A stretch of 64,000 bases of DNA from Bacillota bacterium. Its GTDB lineage: Bacteria; Bacillota; Clostridia; Clostridiales; Clostridiaceae. Of the stretch, positions 1-8,374 are shown in pieces. Where the stretch lies: NCBI GenBank assembly GCA_023451395.1, contig JAEXZL010000042.1:7888-71887 (forward strand). The letters are read 5' to 3'. The notes beneath the pieces are model-generated. The model saw only the letters and a program-made list of their open reading frames with translations, was not told the DNA's origin and ran no database searches. Both the position numbers and the translations under genes were made by a program. How positions within the stretch are numbered: the stretch's first letter is position 1; every line of letters starts with the position of its first letter.

Positions 1-525
1 TCAGAAAAAATGGGAGTTAGCCGTAACGTAATACGTGAAGCTATATACATTTTGCTTGCAGAGAAGCTACTTGTAAAGGAAAGAAATAAATATACAAGGG
101 TGATAGAATTTACTTCAAAGGATGTTGAGGATATATTTGATTTTAGAATTGCACTGGAGCAAGCTTCTGCAAAACGTTCTATACATGATAAATCCCTTTA
201 TGAAGGATTGGTTATTCGCTCAAAAAATATAATTAAAATATCAGAAGAGAAGGACAGCTCTCCATCACAATTAATGTATGGGGATATGGACTTTCATGAT
301 TATATTGTAAAAAGTGCAAATAATGAACGTATTGTAACAGCATGGCAGGGATGTCTCTATCCAATGATGATGCTTTTGTATCAATATATAAATAAGGGCT
401 ATGAGTTAGCCTACGGACATTCTGAAATATTAGAGGCTGTTAAAAGTGAAGATATTACTGCTTTTTGTAATGAAATTGAAAAACATATCAATGGAACAAA
501 GAATGCAGTGATGAAACTATATTAA
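1..525 (+). CDS. GntR-family regulator with FCD domain, 5' end missing
   Basis: DNA-binding transcription factor whose start lies before the window: the three codons ahead of the first visible Met (position 10) are open and read S-E-K. What remains is the end of a GntR winged helix (recognition helix MGVSRNVIREA, then a wing) followed by about 130 residues of mainly helical sequence typical of the FCD effector domain (FRIALEQASAKRS; later FHDYIVKSANNER, where FCD proteins usually carry metal or ligand contacts). FCD regulators usually sense small organic acids. The palindrome at 710-721, inside the next operon's promoter, is a plausible target, so a local repressor is inferred. The ligand is unknown. 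Confidence 0.85.
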   Translation, partial: SEKMGVSRNVIREAIYILLAEKLLVKERNKYTRVIEFTSKDVEDIFDFRIALEQASAKRSIHDKSLYEGLVIRSKNIIKISEEKDSSPSQLMYGDMDFHDYIVKSANNERIVTAWQGCLYPMMMLLYQYINKGYELAYGHSEILEAVKSEDITAFCNEIEKHINGTKNAVMKLY

Positions 526-582
526 TTTTATATATACATAATTTAAAATTATTAATTTTAATATAAAGCATAATTAATAAAA

Positions 583-619
583 ATTACTATGGAAGTTCTT
601 CTTCCATAGTAATTTTTTT
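583..619 (+). terminator. Rho-independent terminator after the GntR gene
   Basis: A perfect 13-bp inverted repeat (583-595 with 601-613) with a 5-nt loop is followed by seven T's. It separates the regulator from the aminotransferase operon. Confidence 0.9.
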
Positions 620-670
620 GCATCATTTGATTTATTACAACCTAGAGTTATTATAATTTTATTTGTAAGC

Positions 671-721
671 TTGACTGAATAATTTTGAGGTGCTAAAATT
701 TAATTGTAGATTGTATACAAT
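671..721 (+). promoter_or_regulatory. Promoter with overlapping palindromic operator upstream of the aminotransferase
   Basis: The -35 TTGACT (671-676) and -10 TAAAAT (694-699) are separated by 17 bp, each one mismatch from consensus. The 12-bp perfect palindrome ATTGTATACAAT lies at 710-721, just past the expected transcription start, with a further overlapping half-site (TATACAAT) to 728. Such TTGTATACAA-like palindromes suit dimeric GntR regulators, so the truncated upstream gene is the obvious candidate binder. Confidence 0.75.
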
Positions 722-760
722 ATACAATTATGAATAATTTGAAGGGGTGAATGAATAATT

Positions 761-2077
761 ATGGGTTATGCTAAGGTTAAAACAACAATACCAGGTCCAA
801 AAACAAAAGAGCTTTTAAAACAGTGGCATGAAAATGAAGCAGATAAACTTGGGTATCAGGCTCAGGTAGCCATAGATCATGGAAGGGGAGCTATGCTCTA
901 TGATGTAGATGATAACGTTTTTATTGATTGGAGCAGTGGCGTCCTAGTTACTAATGTAGGTCATTGTCATCCTAAACTTGTTGAGGCTGTACAGGAAGCA
1001 AGCGAGCATGTTCTCAATGTATATGAATGGTGTACCCCCTATAGAGCAAATGCTGCAAGAGACCTTGTTAATGCAGCACCTTCACATCTTGATAAGTGTT
1101 TCTTTATGTCCTCTGGAAGTGAGGTTACTGATTGCTCTGCTAGAATAATGAAGAGGTATACACATAATTATGAAATTATTTCTTTTTATGGGGGATTTCA
1201 TGGACGAACTCTATCTACAGCAAGCTTAGGAGGACTAAGCAAGTCAAAGTATGGTATGGGTCCAATGCTTCCTGGTTCTATCCGTGTGCCTTATCCTTAT
1301 TGTTATAGATGTCCATTCAAATCAAATCCTGAAAAGTGCGGGCTTTTATGCCTTGAATTCATGAATGATATCATAAGGGCAAATAGTACAGGCAGTCTTG
1401 CAGGATTGATTATAGAGCCTTATCAAGGATCAGCAGGTTTTATTTTCCCTCCAGAAGGATTTTTACCAGCAGTAGAATCATGGTGTCGTGAAAAGAATAT
1501 TCCTTTTACACTTGATGAGGTACAGTCATCTTACGGACGTACTGGGAAGATGTGGGCACTGGAACATGAAGCTCTAACACCGGATATTGTGACTGTAGGC
1601 AAGGGAATTGGAAGCGGTGTTACAGTTGCAGCTTTACTTATGCGTGATGAGATGATTAAAGATAGTATGCACAAGGGAGATATGGGCAGTACTTATGGCG
1701 GAAATCCTATTAGCTGTGCAGCGGTATCAGCAGTTCTCAAGATAATGAAGGATGAGAAATTACCGGAACGTGCAGCAAGACTTGGTAAAATAATAAGCAG
1801 CAGACTTAGTAAGATACAGGAAAAATGTAAATATATAGGAGATGTACGTGGCCGAGGAATGGTATGGGGTGTTGAGCTTGTGGAAGATAGGGAAACAAAG
1901 GAACCAGCACCAGAAAAGGTAAATAAGCTTATTGATCTAGCAGCTGAAAAGGGACTGCTCATAGGTTCTGTGGGAATGTTCGGAAATGTAGTTCGTGTGG
2001 CTCCACCATTAGTTATTACAGAAGAACAGCTTGATGAAAGCCTTGAAATCTTCGAACAATGCACAAAGCAACTATAG
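761..2077 (+). CDS. Class III PLP-dependent aminotransferase (GabT/acetylornithine type)
   Basis: Transfers an amino group between an amine or omega-amino acid and a 2-oxo acid, using pyridoxal phosphate, in the cytosol. At 438 residues it is a full-length class III enzyme. Visible motifs are SGSE (118-121, phosphate-binding turn), GGFHGRT (144-150), the Asp of LDEVQ (D252, pyridine nitrogen contact) and K281 in TVGKGIGSG, the Schiff-base lysine. A cysteine-rich insert near 178-197 (YPYCYRCPF...CGLLC) is typical of one GabT-like subgroup. SD GAAGGGG precedes the ATG. It forms an operon with the M20 hydrolase 25 bp downstream. Its substrate cannot be read from sequence; a product of that hydrolase is a reasonable guess. 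Confidence 0.88.
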   Translation: MGYAKVKTTIPGPKTKELLKQWHENEADKLGYQAQVAIDHGRGAMLYDVDDNVFIDWSSGVLVTNVGHCHPKLVEAVQEASEHVLNVYEWCTPYRANAARDLVNAAPSHLDKCFFMSSGSEVTDCSARIMKRYTHNYEIISFYGGFHGRTLSTASLGGLSKSKYGMGPMLPGSIRVPYPYCYRCPFKSNPEKCGLLCLEFMNDIIRANSTGSLAGLIIEPYQGSAGFIFPPEGFLPAVESWCREKNIPFTLDEVQSSYGRTGKMWALEHEALTPDIVTVGKGIGSGVTVAALLMRDEMIKDSMHKGDMGSTYGGNPISCAAVSAVLKIMKDEKLPERAARLGKIISSRLSKIQEKCKYIGDVRGRGMVWGVELVEDRETKEPAPEKVNKLIDLAAEKGLLIGSVGMFGNVVRVAPPLVITEEQLDESLEIFEQCTKQL

Positions 2078-2102
2078 TAATAGAAATTAATAATAATAGG
2101 GG

Positions 2103-3347
2103 GTGAACATCATTATTAATGAGAATGATTTGAAAAAGTATTTGATATCCCAAAAGGAATGGGTTACTGAATTCCTAAATGGTCTTCTTGCAATAAAATC
2201 AGAAAGTGGAGACGAGGAAAATGCTATGGCGTATATTTCTGCAGAACTAGAGTCAGTAGGAATAGATGTTAAGAGCTGTCCTATTTCCGAGGATATTAAG
2301 AAAAGCAGTAATTATTCCTATCCAGTGGAGAATATTGAGTATAAAAACCGAAGAAATCTTGCTATTAGATATGACTCAAAGATGACAGGTAAAACAATAG
2401 CACTGAATACCCATGTAGATGTAGTACCTCCATCACCAGGGCAAAAGAATCCATATGTACCCTTTGTTGATAATAATGGTTATATACATGCTAGAGGTGC
2501 CTGTGATGCTAAGGGCCAGATAGCTGTACTTATACTGCTTATAAAAGCAGCTCAGAGTTTAAAAAACCTAAAGCATAATATAGTTGGTCATATTGTAGTT
2601 GAAGAGGAGTTTGGCGGCAACGGCACACTTGGTTTATTAGATTATGAAAAAGTTTTTACTGCAGATGCACTTATTAATCTAGAACCTACAGACCTTCGCT
2701 TAATGACGATGATACGGGGAGCAGTATGGTTTGATATGGTGTTTATGGGCAAATCAGGACATGCAGGAAGCTCAGAAAATACTCAGAGTGCCACTGATAA
2801 GGCCATAGCAGCAGTGGGTTTACTTAAACAATATCATAAAGAATTATTAAGTAAGTCAAGGGACTATGGTTTGTTTATGGGCATGAATAACCCCATGCCT
2901 CTTACTATAGGCGAATTTAATGCTGGTTCTTGGCCTGCAATGGTACCTGGGGAGGCACATATTGCTGGGGTGCTAGGTTTTTTACCAAACACCAATAAAA
3001 ATACTGTAATGGAAGAAATTAGAGAGTTGTTCAATAGGAAAGAAAATCTGTGGATTAGTGAAGGAATGACAATGGAGTTTACCTATAAGCACAATGCTGT
3101 AGAACTTCCTATAGAGCACTGGTTTTCAAAGAACATGTCAGAGGCATGTAGAAAATCGGGGATTAATGGTGTCCCTACAGCAATGACAGCTTCCTCTGAT
3201 GCAATTTTTTATCAAGAGCTTGGTATTCCTTCCTTAGCCTTTGGACCTGGAAAGATCAGTGATGCACATTCCTGTCATGAAATAATATCAATAGATGACA
3301 TACTAAAAGCAACGGAGGTAATTTATACTTTTATGATGAAAATATAG
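2103..3347 (+). CDS. M20-family metallohydrolase (ArgE/DapE/acetylornithine deacetylase-like)
   Basis: Zinc-dependent amidohydrolase or deacylase of the M20 family, 414 residues, cytosolic. Family features: metal ligand His and Asp in NTHVDVVPP, second ligand in RGACDAKGQ, the catalytic/metal Glu pair in VVEEEFGGNG, the dimerisation-domain His in GKSGHAGSS, and a C-terminal ligand His in GKISDAHSCHE. It is the second gene of the aminotransferase operon, suggesting deacylation of an N-acyl amine before or after transamination. The start is uncertain: GTG at 2103 lies within the SD-like AGGGGGTG, whereas ATC or ATT codons a few bases on would be better spaced. Substrate unknown. Confidence 0.85.
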   Translation: MNIIINENDLKKYLISQKEWVTEFLNGLLAIKSESGDEENAMAYISAELESVGIDVKSCPISEDIKKSSNYSYPVENIEYKNRRNLAIRYDSKMTGKTIALNTHVDVVPPSPGQKNPYVPFVDNNGYIHARGACDAKGQIAVLILLIKAAQSLKNLKHNIVGHIVVEEEFGGNGTLGLLDYEKVFTADALINLEPTDLRLMTMIRGAVWFDMVFMGKSGHAGSSENTQSATDKAIAAVGLLKQYHKELLSKSRDYGLFMGMNNPMPLTIGEFNAGSWPAMVPGEAHIAGVLGFLPNTNKNTVMEEIRELFNRKENLWISEGMTMEFTYKHNAVELPIEHWFSKNMSEACRKSGINGVPTAMTASSDAIFYQELGIPSLAFGPGKISDAHSCHEIISIDDILKATEVIYTFMMKI

Positions 3348-3442
3348 GCTGTAAGATAAAATATATCAGATTTATTTTTAAAAAGTGAAAGTGTTTGCTC
3401 TTGAATATAATTGAAGAAGTTTATAGTATTACTATATTTATT

Positions 3443-3471
3443 TTTAAAATATGCTGAAAATTTGATATAAT
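3443..3471 (+). promoter_or_regulatory. Extended -10 promoter before the PRD regulator
   Basis: The perfect -10 TATAAT at 3466-3471 is preceded by TGA (extended -10). The -35 region near 3443-3448 is weak (TTTAAA) at 17 bp. It sits about 70 bp before the regulator's ATG and probably starts the regulator-PTS operon. Confidence 0.6.
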
Positions 3472-3537
3472 TATGGAGAATAATTGTGCTTTTTGTAGAA
3501 TAATATCTGATATTATAGAATCAAGGGGGACTTAGAT

Positions 3538-5553
3538 ATGGTTGAACTAAATATTGTCTGGAAAGGATTATCTGTTATTCAAAGAAGAATATTGCTAGTA
3601 ATTCTTAATCAAGATGCAAGTATTACAGTTGAAGATTTAGCAGAAGAACTAGATACCTCTAGCAGAACAATACGTACTCAACTAAATTTTATCGAAGAAG
3701 CTATCGGTAAAACATCATTGAAGATTCAAAGGAAAAATGGAGTAGGAGTAAGCCTATTAGTTACTGAGCCTGAAGATTTGAAATTCTTACAGATTCAAAG
3801 TACTATTCCACAAAAAGCTTATTTGGATGATCGAAAGATATATCTTGCTCAAAAATTACTATTAGCACCAAAAAACGCACTATCTGAAACGCTTCTTGGA
3901 CAGCAGCTATTTGTTAGTAGGTCATCCATAAGCAATGACCTGCAATTGCTCAGTGAATGGTTTCAAGAGTATGATCTTATATTGGTCAAGAGAAAAAACT
4001 TTGGGATTTACATAGAGGGAAGCGAGATTAGCATTAGAAGTGCTTTAGCAGATCTATATCTTCAGAATCAGCAAAATGAGATTAATACTAGCAAATCAAA
4101 TAACTATTTACATTCAAATGAGAAAATTCTACAAACTATGTATCCTGGTTTTGATAGCCATTTTGTGGAGGCTGCAATTGAAAGTTTGGAACAGCAAAAC
4201 AATATTACCTTACAAGAAAATGCACACCTATCTTTATGGTTTGCTATCTGTACTGCAATCTACAGAATAAGGACGGGAAATAAATTATCTTTAGATAAAG
4301 ATGAATTGAATAATTTATTTCTTAATCGTTATTCATTAGACACTAAGGATATGTTTAATTATTTGCAGGAGTCATACAGCTTGAAAGTATCACTTGATGA
4401 ACGCTTATATTTAATAATGCTAATTGAATCATATGGAATACATCGTGATATAGACATATACCCCATTAACATTGATCAAATTAATGATGATAATTTCAAG
4501 AGTTTTCTCAATGATGTAGTGCATACTATTGAAATGATACTTGATATTGATTTTTCAAATGCCCCCGATTTATATAATCATTTCTCTTATCACCTGGCAT
4601 GTGCGGTAATGCGGCTTAAGTTTGGACTCAGGATAAAAAATGTATTATTACCAGAAATAAAAATCAGTTATCCAAGCGTTATGGGTGCGACCTGGGCATG
4701 CAGTGTTCTCTTTGAAAAATATTATAATGTTAAGGTTACAGAAGATGAAATCGGTTTCTTGGCTTTGTATGTGGGTACATTTGCTTATCGTATGCATCAG
4801 TATGTTAGGGTATGTGTAGTTTGTAATTATGGAGTAGGTGTAACGGGCCTATTAAGCGAAAGCCTTAAGAGTGCAATACCTAATCTAATGATAATAGATG
4901 AATTGCCATCAGGTCAGTACAAAAAATTAAGAGCTTTAGGTCGTAATAATTGGGATATTGTAATCACAACACTTGACTTAAATGAAAAAGAACTTCCAGT
5001 AGTAAAGGTATCTACTATACTCACTGCTTATGACCTTAAAAGAATTAAACTAAAGATAAGGGAACAGATTTTTAGGGATAGCCCAGATAAGCAAATTATA
5101 TCACCCATAGAAACACATCTCTTTAAAAAAGAACTAGTATTATTTGATGTGGATGCAGTGGATAAAAATGAAGCAATTAAGTTTGCTTGTGACAATTTAC
5201 TAAAGAATGGCTTTGTAACAGAAAGATTTATGGAAAGTGTAATTTCCCGAGAGCGAAAAGTATCAACGGAGGTAGGAAGGGGAATTGCTATCCCTCACGG
5301 TAATCCACAGTTTGTTCGTAATCCTGCTATTTCAGTAATAAGATTTAAAAGATCAATCTTATGGGGAAATAATCAAAAGGTTAATTTATTGTTTGTTTTG
5401 GCATTACGTATGGAGTCTAAAGGAGGAGAAATAATCTCTGCAAAACGCTTTTATAAAAAACTTGCTTACTTACTTGATAATGATGAGGAATGTAAATTAA
5501 TAGGAAAAATAAATGATGAGGATGAATTTTGTAAATATTTTAATGTGATGTAG
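3538..5553 (+). CDS. PRD-containing PTS regulator (MtlR/ManR/LicR class)
   Basis: Transcription activator controlled by PTS phosphorylation. The 671 residues show the expected order: N-terminal HTH (about 12-60), second HTH (about 112-160), PRD1 (about 200-300, H230), PRD2 (about 315-420, H348/H352), a GatB-type EIIB domain (about 423-510, Cys429 in VCVVCNYGVG) and an EIIA(Fru/Mtl) domain (about 530-671, H587 in AIPHGNP). Phosphorylation of the PRDs by HPr or EII and of the EIIB cysteine would tune activity. SD AAGGGGGA precedes the ATG. It lies 16 bp upstream of, and co-directional with, the EIIA gene, so it is almost certainly the activator of this PTS. No antiterminator RNA-binding domain is seen. 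Confidence 0.9.
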   Translation: MVELNIVWKGLSVIQRRILLVILNQDASITVEDLAEELDTSSRTIRTQLNFIEEAIGKTSLKIQRKNGVGVSLLVTEPEDLKFLQIQSTIPQKAYLDDRKIYLAQKLLLAPKNALSETLLGQQLFVSRSSISNDLQLLSEWFQEYDLILVKRKNFGIYIEGSEISIRSALADLYLQNQQNEINTSKSNNYLHSNEKILQTMYPGFDSHFVEAAIESLEQQNNITLQENAHLSLWFAICTAIYRIRTGNKLSLDKDELNNLFLNRYSLDTKDMFNYLQESYSLKVSLDERLYLIMLIESYGIHRDIDIYPINIDQINDDNFKSFLNDVVHTIEMILDIDFSNAPDLYNHFSYHLACAVMRLKFGLRIKNVLLPEIKISYPSVMGATWACSVLFEKYYNVKVTEDEIGFLALYVGTFAYRMHQYVRVCVVCNYGVGVTGLLSESLKSAIPNLMIIDELPSGQYKKLRALGRNNWDIVITTLDLNEKELPVVKVSTILTAYDLKRIKLKIREQIFRDSPDKQIISPIETHLFKKELVLFDVDAVDKNEAIKFACDNLLKNGFVTERFMESVISRERKVSTEVGRGIAIPHGNPQFVRNPAISVIRFKRSILWGNNQKVNLLFVLALRMESKGGEIISAKRFYKKLAYLLDNDEECKLIGKINDEDEFCKYFNVM

Positions 5554-5569
5554 AGATGGAGGGCAGTTA

Positions 5570-6025
5570 ATGGAATTTTCTCAAATTATTAATCGAAATG
5601 CAATAGACCTTAAATATAGAGCTAAAGATAAGGATGATGTTCTTAGGCATATGGTTGAAATGCTCTATAAAGATGGCGCCATAACATCTGTTCGGGAGTT
5701 TCTTGATGATGTTTATTTACGTGAATCAGAAGGTATTACTGGTATAGGTGACAATATAGCTATTCCTCACGGAAAATCTAAGTGTGTTATTAAAAACTGC
5801 GTTGCAGTGTGTAAGCTAGTTGAACCTATAGAATGGGAAACCATTGATGATCAGCCAGTAAACCTAATAATCTTGTTTGCAGTTACAAAAGAAGGTGCAA
5901 CTAATACTCATTTAAAAATGATGGCCTGTGTAGCATCTGCACTGGCAAAAGAAAAGGTTTGCAAAGGCATTAAATCTGCAACAACCCCTGATGATTTGAT
6001 TGCAGCATTTAGTGTAATAGCATAA
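5570..6025 (+). CDS. PTS EIIA component, fructose/mannitol family
   Basis: Phosphocarrier that accepts phosphate from HPr and passes it to the separate EIIB protein. The 151 residues form one EIIA(Fru/Ntr) domain with the phosphorylated histidine at H67 in AIPHGKS, preceded by the typical RESEGITGIGDNIA stretch. SD GGAGGG precedes the ATG. It sits between the PRD regulator and EIIB, in one transcription unit, and resembles the EIIA domain at the regulator's own C terminus. The sugar specificity resides in EIIC and is not predictable. Confidence 0.92.
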   Translation: MEFSQIINRNAIDLKYRAKDKDDVLRHMVEMLYKDGAITSVREFLDDVYLRESEGITGIGDNIAIPHGKSKCVIKNCVAVCKLVEPIEWETIDDQPVNLIILFAVTKEGATNTHLKMMACVASALAKEKVCKGIKSATTPDDLIAAFSVIA

Positions 6026-6051
6026 ATATTTTAAGTAAAGGAGGTTTTTAA

Positions 6052-6366
6052 ATGAAAATAGTTGGTATTACAGCCTGTACAGCAGGGATAGCACACACTT
6101 ATCTAGTAAAAGAGAAGCTAATCGCTGCTGCCCAATCCTTGGGCCATGAAATTCATATTGAAACCCAAGGAAGTATTGGTGTTGAGGATAACTTAACTAA
6201 GCAGCAAATCGAAGAAGCAGATGTAGTAATCATATCAGCAGATATTGAGGTGTCTGGGCGAGAGAGATTCAATGGAAAGAAAGTTGTAGATGTACCAATG
6301 AAAGTTGCTTTAAACTCACCAAAAGGACTAATAAATAAAATAGAAGAAAAATTAAAAGAAAAATAA
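6052..6366 (+). CDS. PTS EIIB component, fructose family
   Basis: Small cytosolic phosphotransfer protein, 104 residues, a single EIIB(Fru) domain. The phosphocysteine is C9 in the N-terminal motif GITACTAGIAHTYL, a variant of the ACPTGIAHT signature of fructose-type EIIB in which the residue after Cys is Thr. It takes phosphate from EIIA and gives it to the sugar bound in EIIC. A strong SD (AAAGGAGG) lies 8 bp before the ATG. Independent A, B and C polypeptides differ from the more common fused FruA. Confidence 0.92.
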   Translation: MKIVGITACTAGIAHTYLVKEKLIAAAQSLGHEIHIETQGSIGVEDNLTKQQIEEADVVIISADIEVSGRERFNGKKVVDVPMKVALNSPKGLINKIEEKLKEK

Positions 6367-6387
6367 AGTAAAGGAGTGAAGTTTATA

Positions 6388-7431
6388 ATGAAAAAGTTTT
6401 TAAGTGCATTTAAAAAGCACACCTTGACGGGTATTTCATATATGATTCCAGTAGTTGTTGCTGGTGGTATCTGTATAGGTATTGCACGTATTTTAGGTGG
6501 TACAACCTTTGTTGAAGGCACACTTGCTTTTATTATTAATAAAATAGGTGGTGCTGTAATTGGATACACAGTCCCTGTTATAGCAGCTGGTATTGCTTAT
6601 TCAATTGCTGGTCGTCCAGGTATAGCTCCAGGTCTAGCTATTGGATTAATAGCTAATAATATTAAATCTGGATTTCTTGGCGGACTCATTGGTGGTTTTA
6701 TAGTTGGTTATGTTGCTTTGCTTATTAAGCAAAAGGTTAAACTACCTAAGACAGTACAGGGGCTGATGCCTGTTCTAGTTATTCCTGTTTTAACTACTTT
6801 ATCTGTGGGACTTTTATTTTATTATATAATAGGACAACCTCTTGCTGCATTCCAAGCTGTGACAACCGCATGGCTAACAAACATGCAGGGAACTTCTGCC
6901 GCATTGCTTGGTGCTATTATAGGTGCCTTCCGTGTTGATATGGGTGGACCGTTAGCACAATCTGCTGCTGCATTTGCCAATGCGTGCTTAGCTGATGGTA
7001 TTCTTGGTCCAAAGGCCGCTAATATTGTTTCTGGAATGACCCCTCCACTAGGTGTTGCTCTTGCAGTTTTTCTTGCAAAGAAAAAATTCAACCGTGCTGA
7101 ATATGAAGCTGCAAAGGCCGCTGTTCCTATGGGATTATGCTATATCACTGAAGGAGTATTCCCATTCCTAGCAACTGACCCAATACGTATAATTATATCA
7201 TGCACAGCAGGTTCAGCAGTGTCAGGAGCAATAGTAATGGCACTTGGAGTAGAGACTCCAGTACCTCATGGAGGAATTTTTGCAGTTCCATTTATGGTAA
7301 ATCCCGCTGGCTTTATTATTGGATTGGTTGTGGGAACCCTTGTAACTGCCGGTGTTCTCGTTGCAATTAAGAGAAAGCCAGCAGATGAAGAAGAAAAAGA
7401 AAAAGAACTTGATTTTGAAGTGAACTTTTAA
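6388..7431 (+). CDS. PTS EIIC permease, fructose family
   Basis: Membrane channel of the PTS, 347 residues with about nine or ten hydrophobic segments and fructose-EIIC features (N-terminal LTGISYMIPVVVAGG; GRPGIAPGL; later PPLG and GVETPVPHGG). It binds the sugar outside and releases it phosphorylated. The ATG at 6388 is preferred over an in-frame GTG at 6376, because that GTG lies inside the AAGGAG ribosome binding site. The last 20 residues are highly charged and Glu/Lys-rich. Substrate is probably a ketose, polyol or sugar acid, going by the aldolase that follows. Confidence 0.9.
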   Translation: MKKFLSAFKKHTLTGISYMIPVVVAGGICIGIARILGGTTFVEGTLAFIINKIGGAVIGYTVPVIAAGIAYSIAGRPGIAPGLAIGLIANNIKSGFLGGLIGGFIVGYVALLIKQKVKLPKTVQGLMPVLVIPVLTTLSVGLLFYYIIGQPLAAFQAVTTAWLTNMQGTSAALLGAIIGAFRVDMGGPLAQSAAAFANACLADGILGPKAANIVSGMTPPLGVALAVFLAKKKFNRAEYEAAKAAVPMGLCYITEGVFPFLATDPIRIIISCTAGSAVSGAIVMALGVETPVPHGGIFAVPFMVNPAGFIIGLVVGTLVTAGVLVAIKRKPADEEEKEKELDFEVNF

Positions 7432-7448
7432 CAATTAATATAATACAT

Positions 7449-7479
7449 AGATGAGAGGTTATTAATTAGCCTCTCATCT
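7449..7479 (+). other. Intercistronic hairpin between EIIC and aldolase
   Basis: A 10-bp inverted repeat (7449-7458 with 7470-7479) lies between the EIIC stop and the aldolase SD. It lacks a T run, so it looks more like an mRNA-stability or processing hairpin than a terminator. Confidence 0.5.
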
Positions 7480-7501
7480 TATAAGAAAGGAAGAAAATAT
7501 A

Positions 7502-8320
7502 ATGCTAGTACCAATGAAAGATATTCTTGTAAAAGCACAAAAAGAACATTACGGAGTAATTGCACCTAATATTCTCAATGAGGACACAGCTAGAGTTGCT
7601 GTTGAAGCAGCTACAGAATTGAATGCTCCACTAGTTATTGATATAGGCTATCTTGTTCATCCCAACATTAATATGCTTGTTAATATTACCGCTGAGTATG
7701 CAAAAGCAGCACCAGTTCCCATTGCAATCAATCTTGATCACGGACGTCAGTTTGAACATGCAATTGGTGCATTAAGGGCGGGATACACTTCCATAATGGT
7801 GGATAGAAGCAGTTTGCCCTTTGAGGAAAATGTAAAGGAAGTTGCGGATATAGTAAGAATTGCTCATTCCATTGGTGTAAATGTAGAGGCTGAACTAGGA
7901 CATGTTGGGGATGGACAGCAGTATGAAAGAGATAGAGATGCGGGGCTTACAGATCCAAGGGAAGCGGAGGAGTACATTGAACGTACTGGAATTGATTTTT
8001 TAGCAGTTGCTATTGGTACTGCTCATGGTGCTTATAAGGGTGTACCCCATCTTGATTTTGATAGGTTGAAGGAGATACGCAGTAAGGTAGACATTCCTTT
8101 AGTGCTCCATGGCGGCTCAGGATCTGGAGATGATAATTTATGCCATGCTATTCAGTGTGGAATTAGCAAAATCAATCTAGCCACTGATTTATTTGCCGCT
8201 GGTCGCCAAAATATAAAGAACGATACTCCAGCACACCATATTTATTATGAAGTAACTGCTGGCTATAAAGAAAAGCTCAAATATTATATTAAATTGTTTG
8301 GAATGGAAAATAAGGCGTAA
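7502..8320 (+). CDS. Class II ketose-bisphosphate aldolase (GatY/Fba-like)
   Basis: Zinc-dependent aldolase that cleaves a ketose 1,6-bisphosphate (or related 1-phosphate) to dihydroxyacetone phosphate and an aldehyde. The 272 residues contain the class II signatures: catalytic Asp79 and zinc ligand His80 in INLDHGRQ, Glu131 in EAELGHVGD, His175 in IGTAHGAY, His203 in VLHGGSGSGD, and the phosphate-binding INLATDL. It lacks the long insertions of glycolytic FbaA, which suits a tagatose-bisphosphate or catabolic ketose aldolase. It follows the PTS genes in the same unit, so its substrate is probably derived from the sugar phosphate they import. Confidence 0.9.
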   Translation: MLVPMKDILVKAQKEHYGVIAPNILNEDTARVAVEAATELNAPLVIDIGYLVHPNINMLVNITAEYAKAAPVPIAINLDHGRQFEHAIGALRAGYTSIMVDRSSLPFEENVKEVADIVRIAHSIGVNVEAELGHVGDGQQYERDRDAGLTDPREAEEYIERTGIDFLAVAIGTAHGAYKGVPHLDFDRLKEIRSKVDIPLVLHGGSGSGDDNLCHAIQCGISKINLATDLFAAGRQNIKNDTPAHHIYYEVTAGYKEKLKYYIKLFGMENKA

Positions 8321-8374
8321 AATCTAATTCTCACATAGATTAATATAGTAAAATTTAAATTCTGGAGGATAAAA

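Noticed and set aside
1693..2064. Long minus-strand open frame inside the aminotransferase gene
   Set aside because: Its product is low-complexity, Ser/Ile-rich, has no SD, and is the antisense of a clear enzyme; likewise the other long antisense frames in the hydrogenase and ABC genes.
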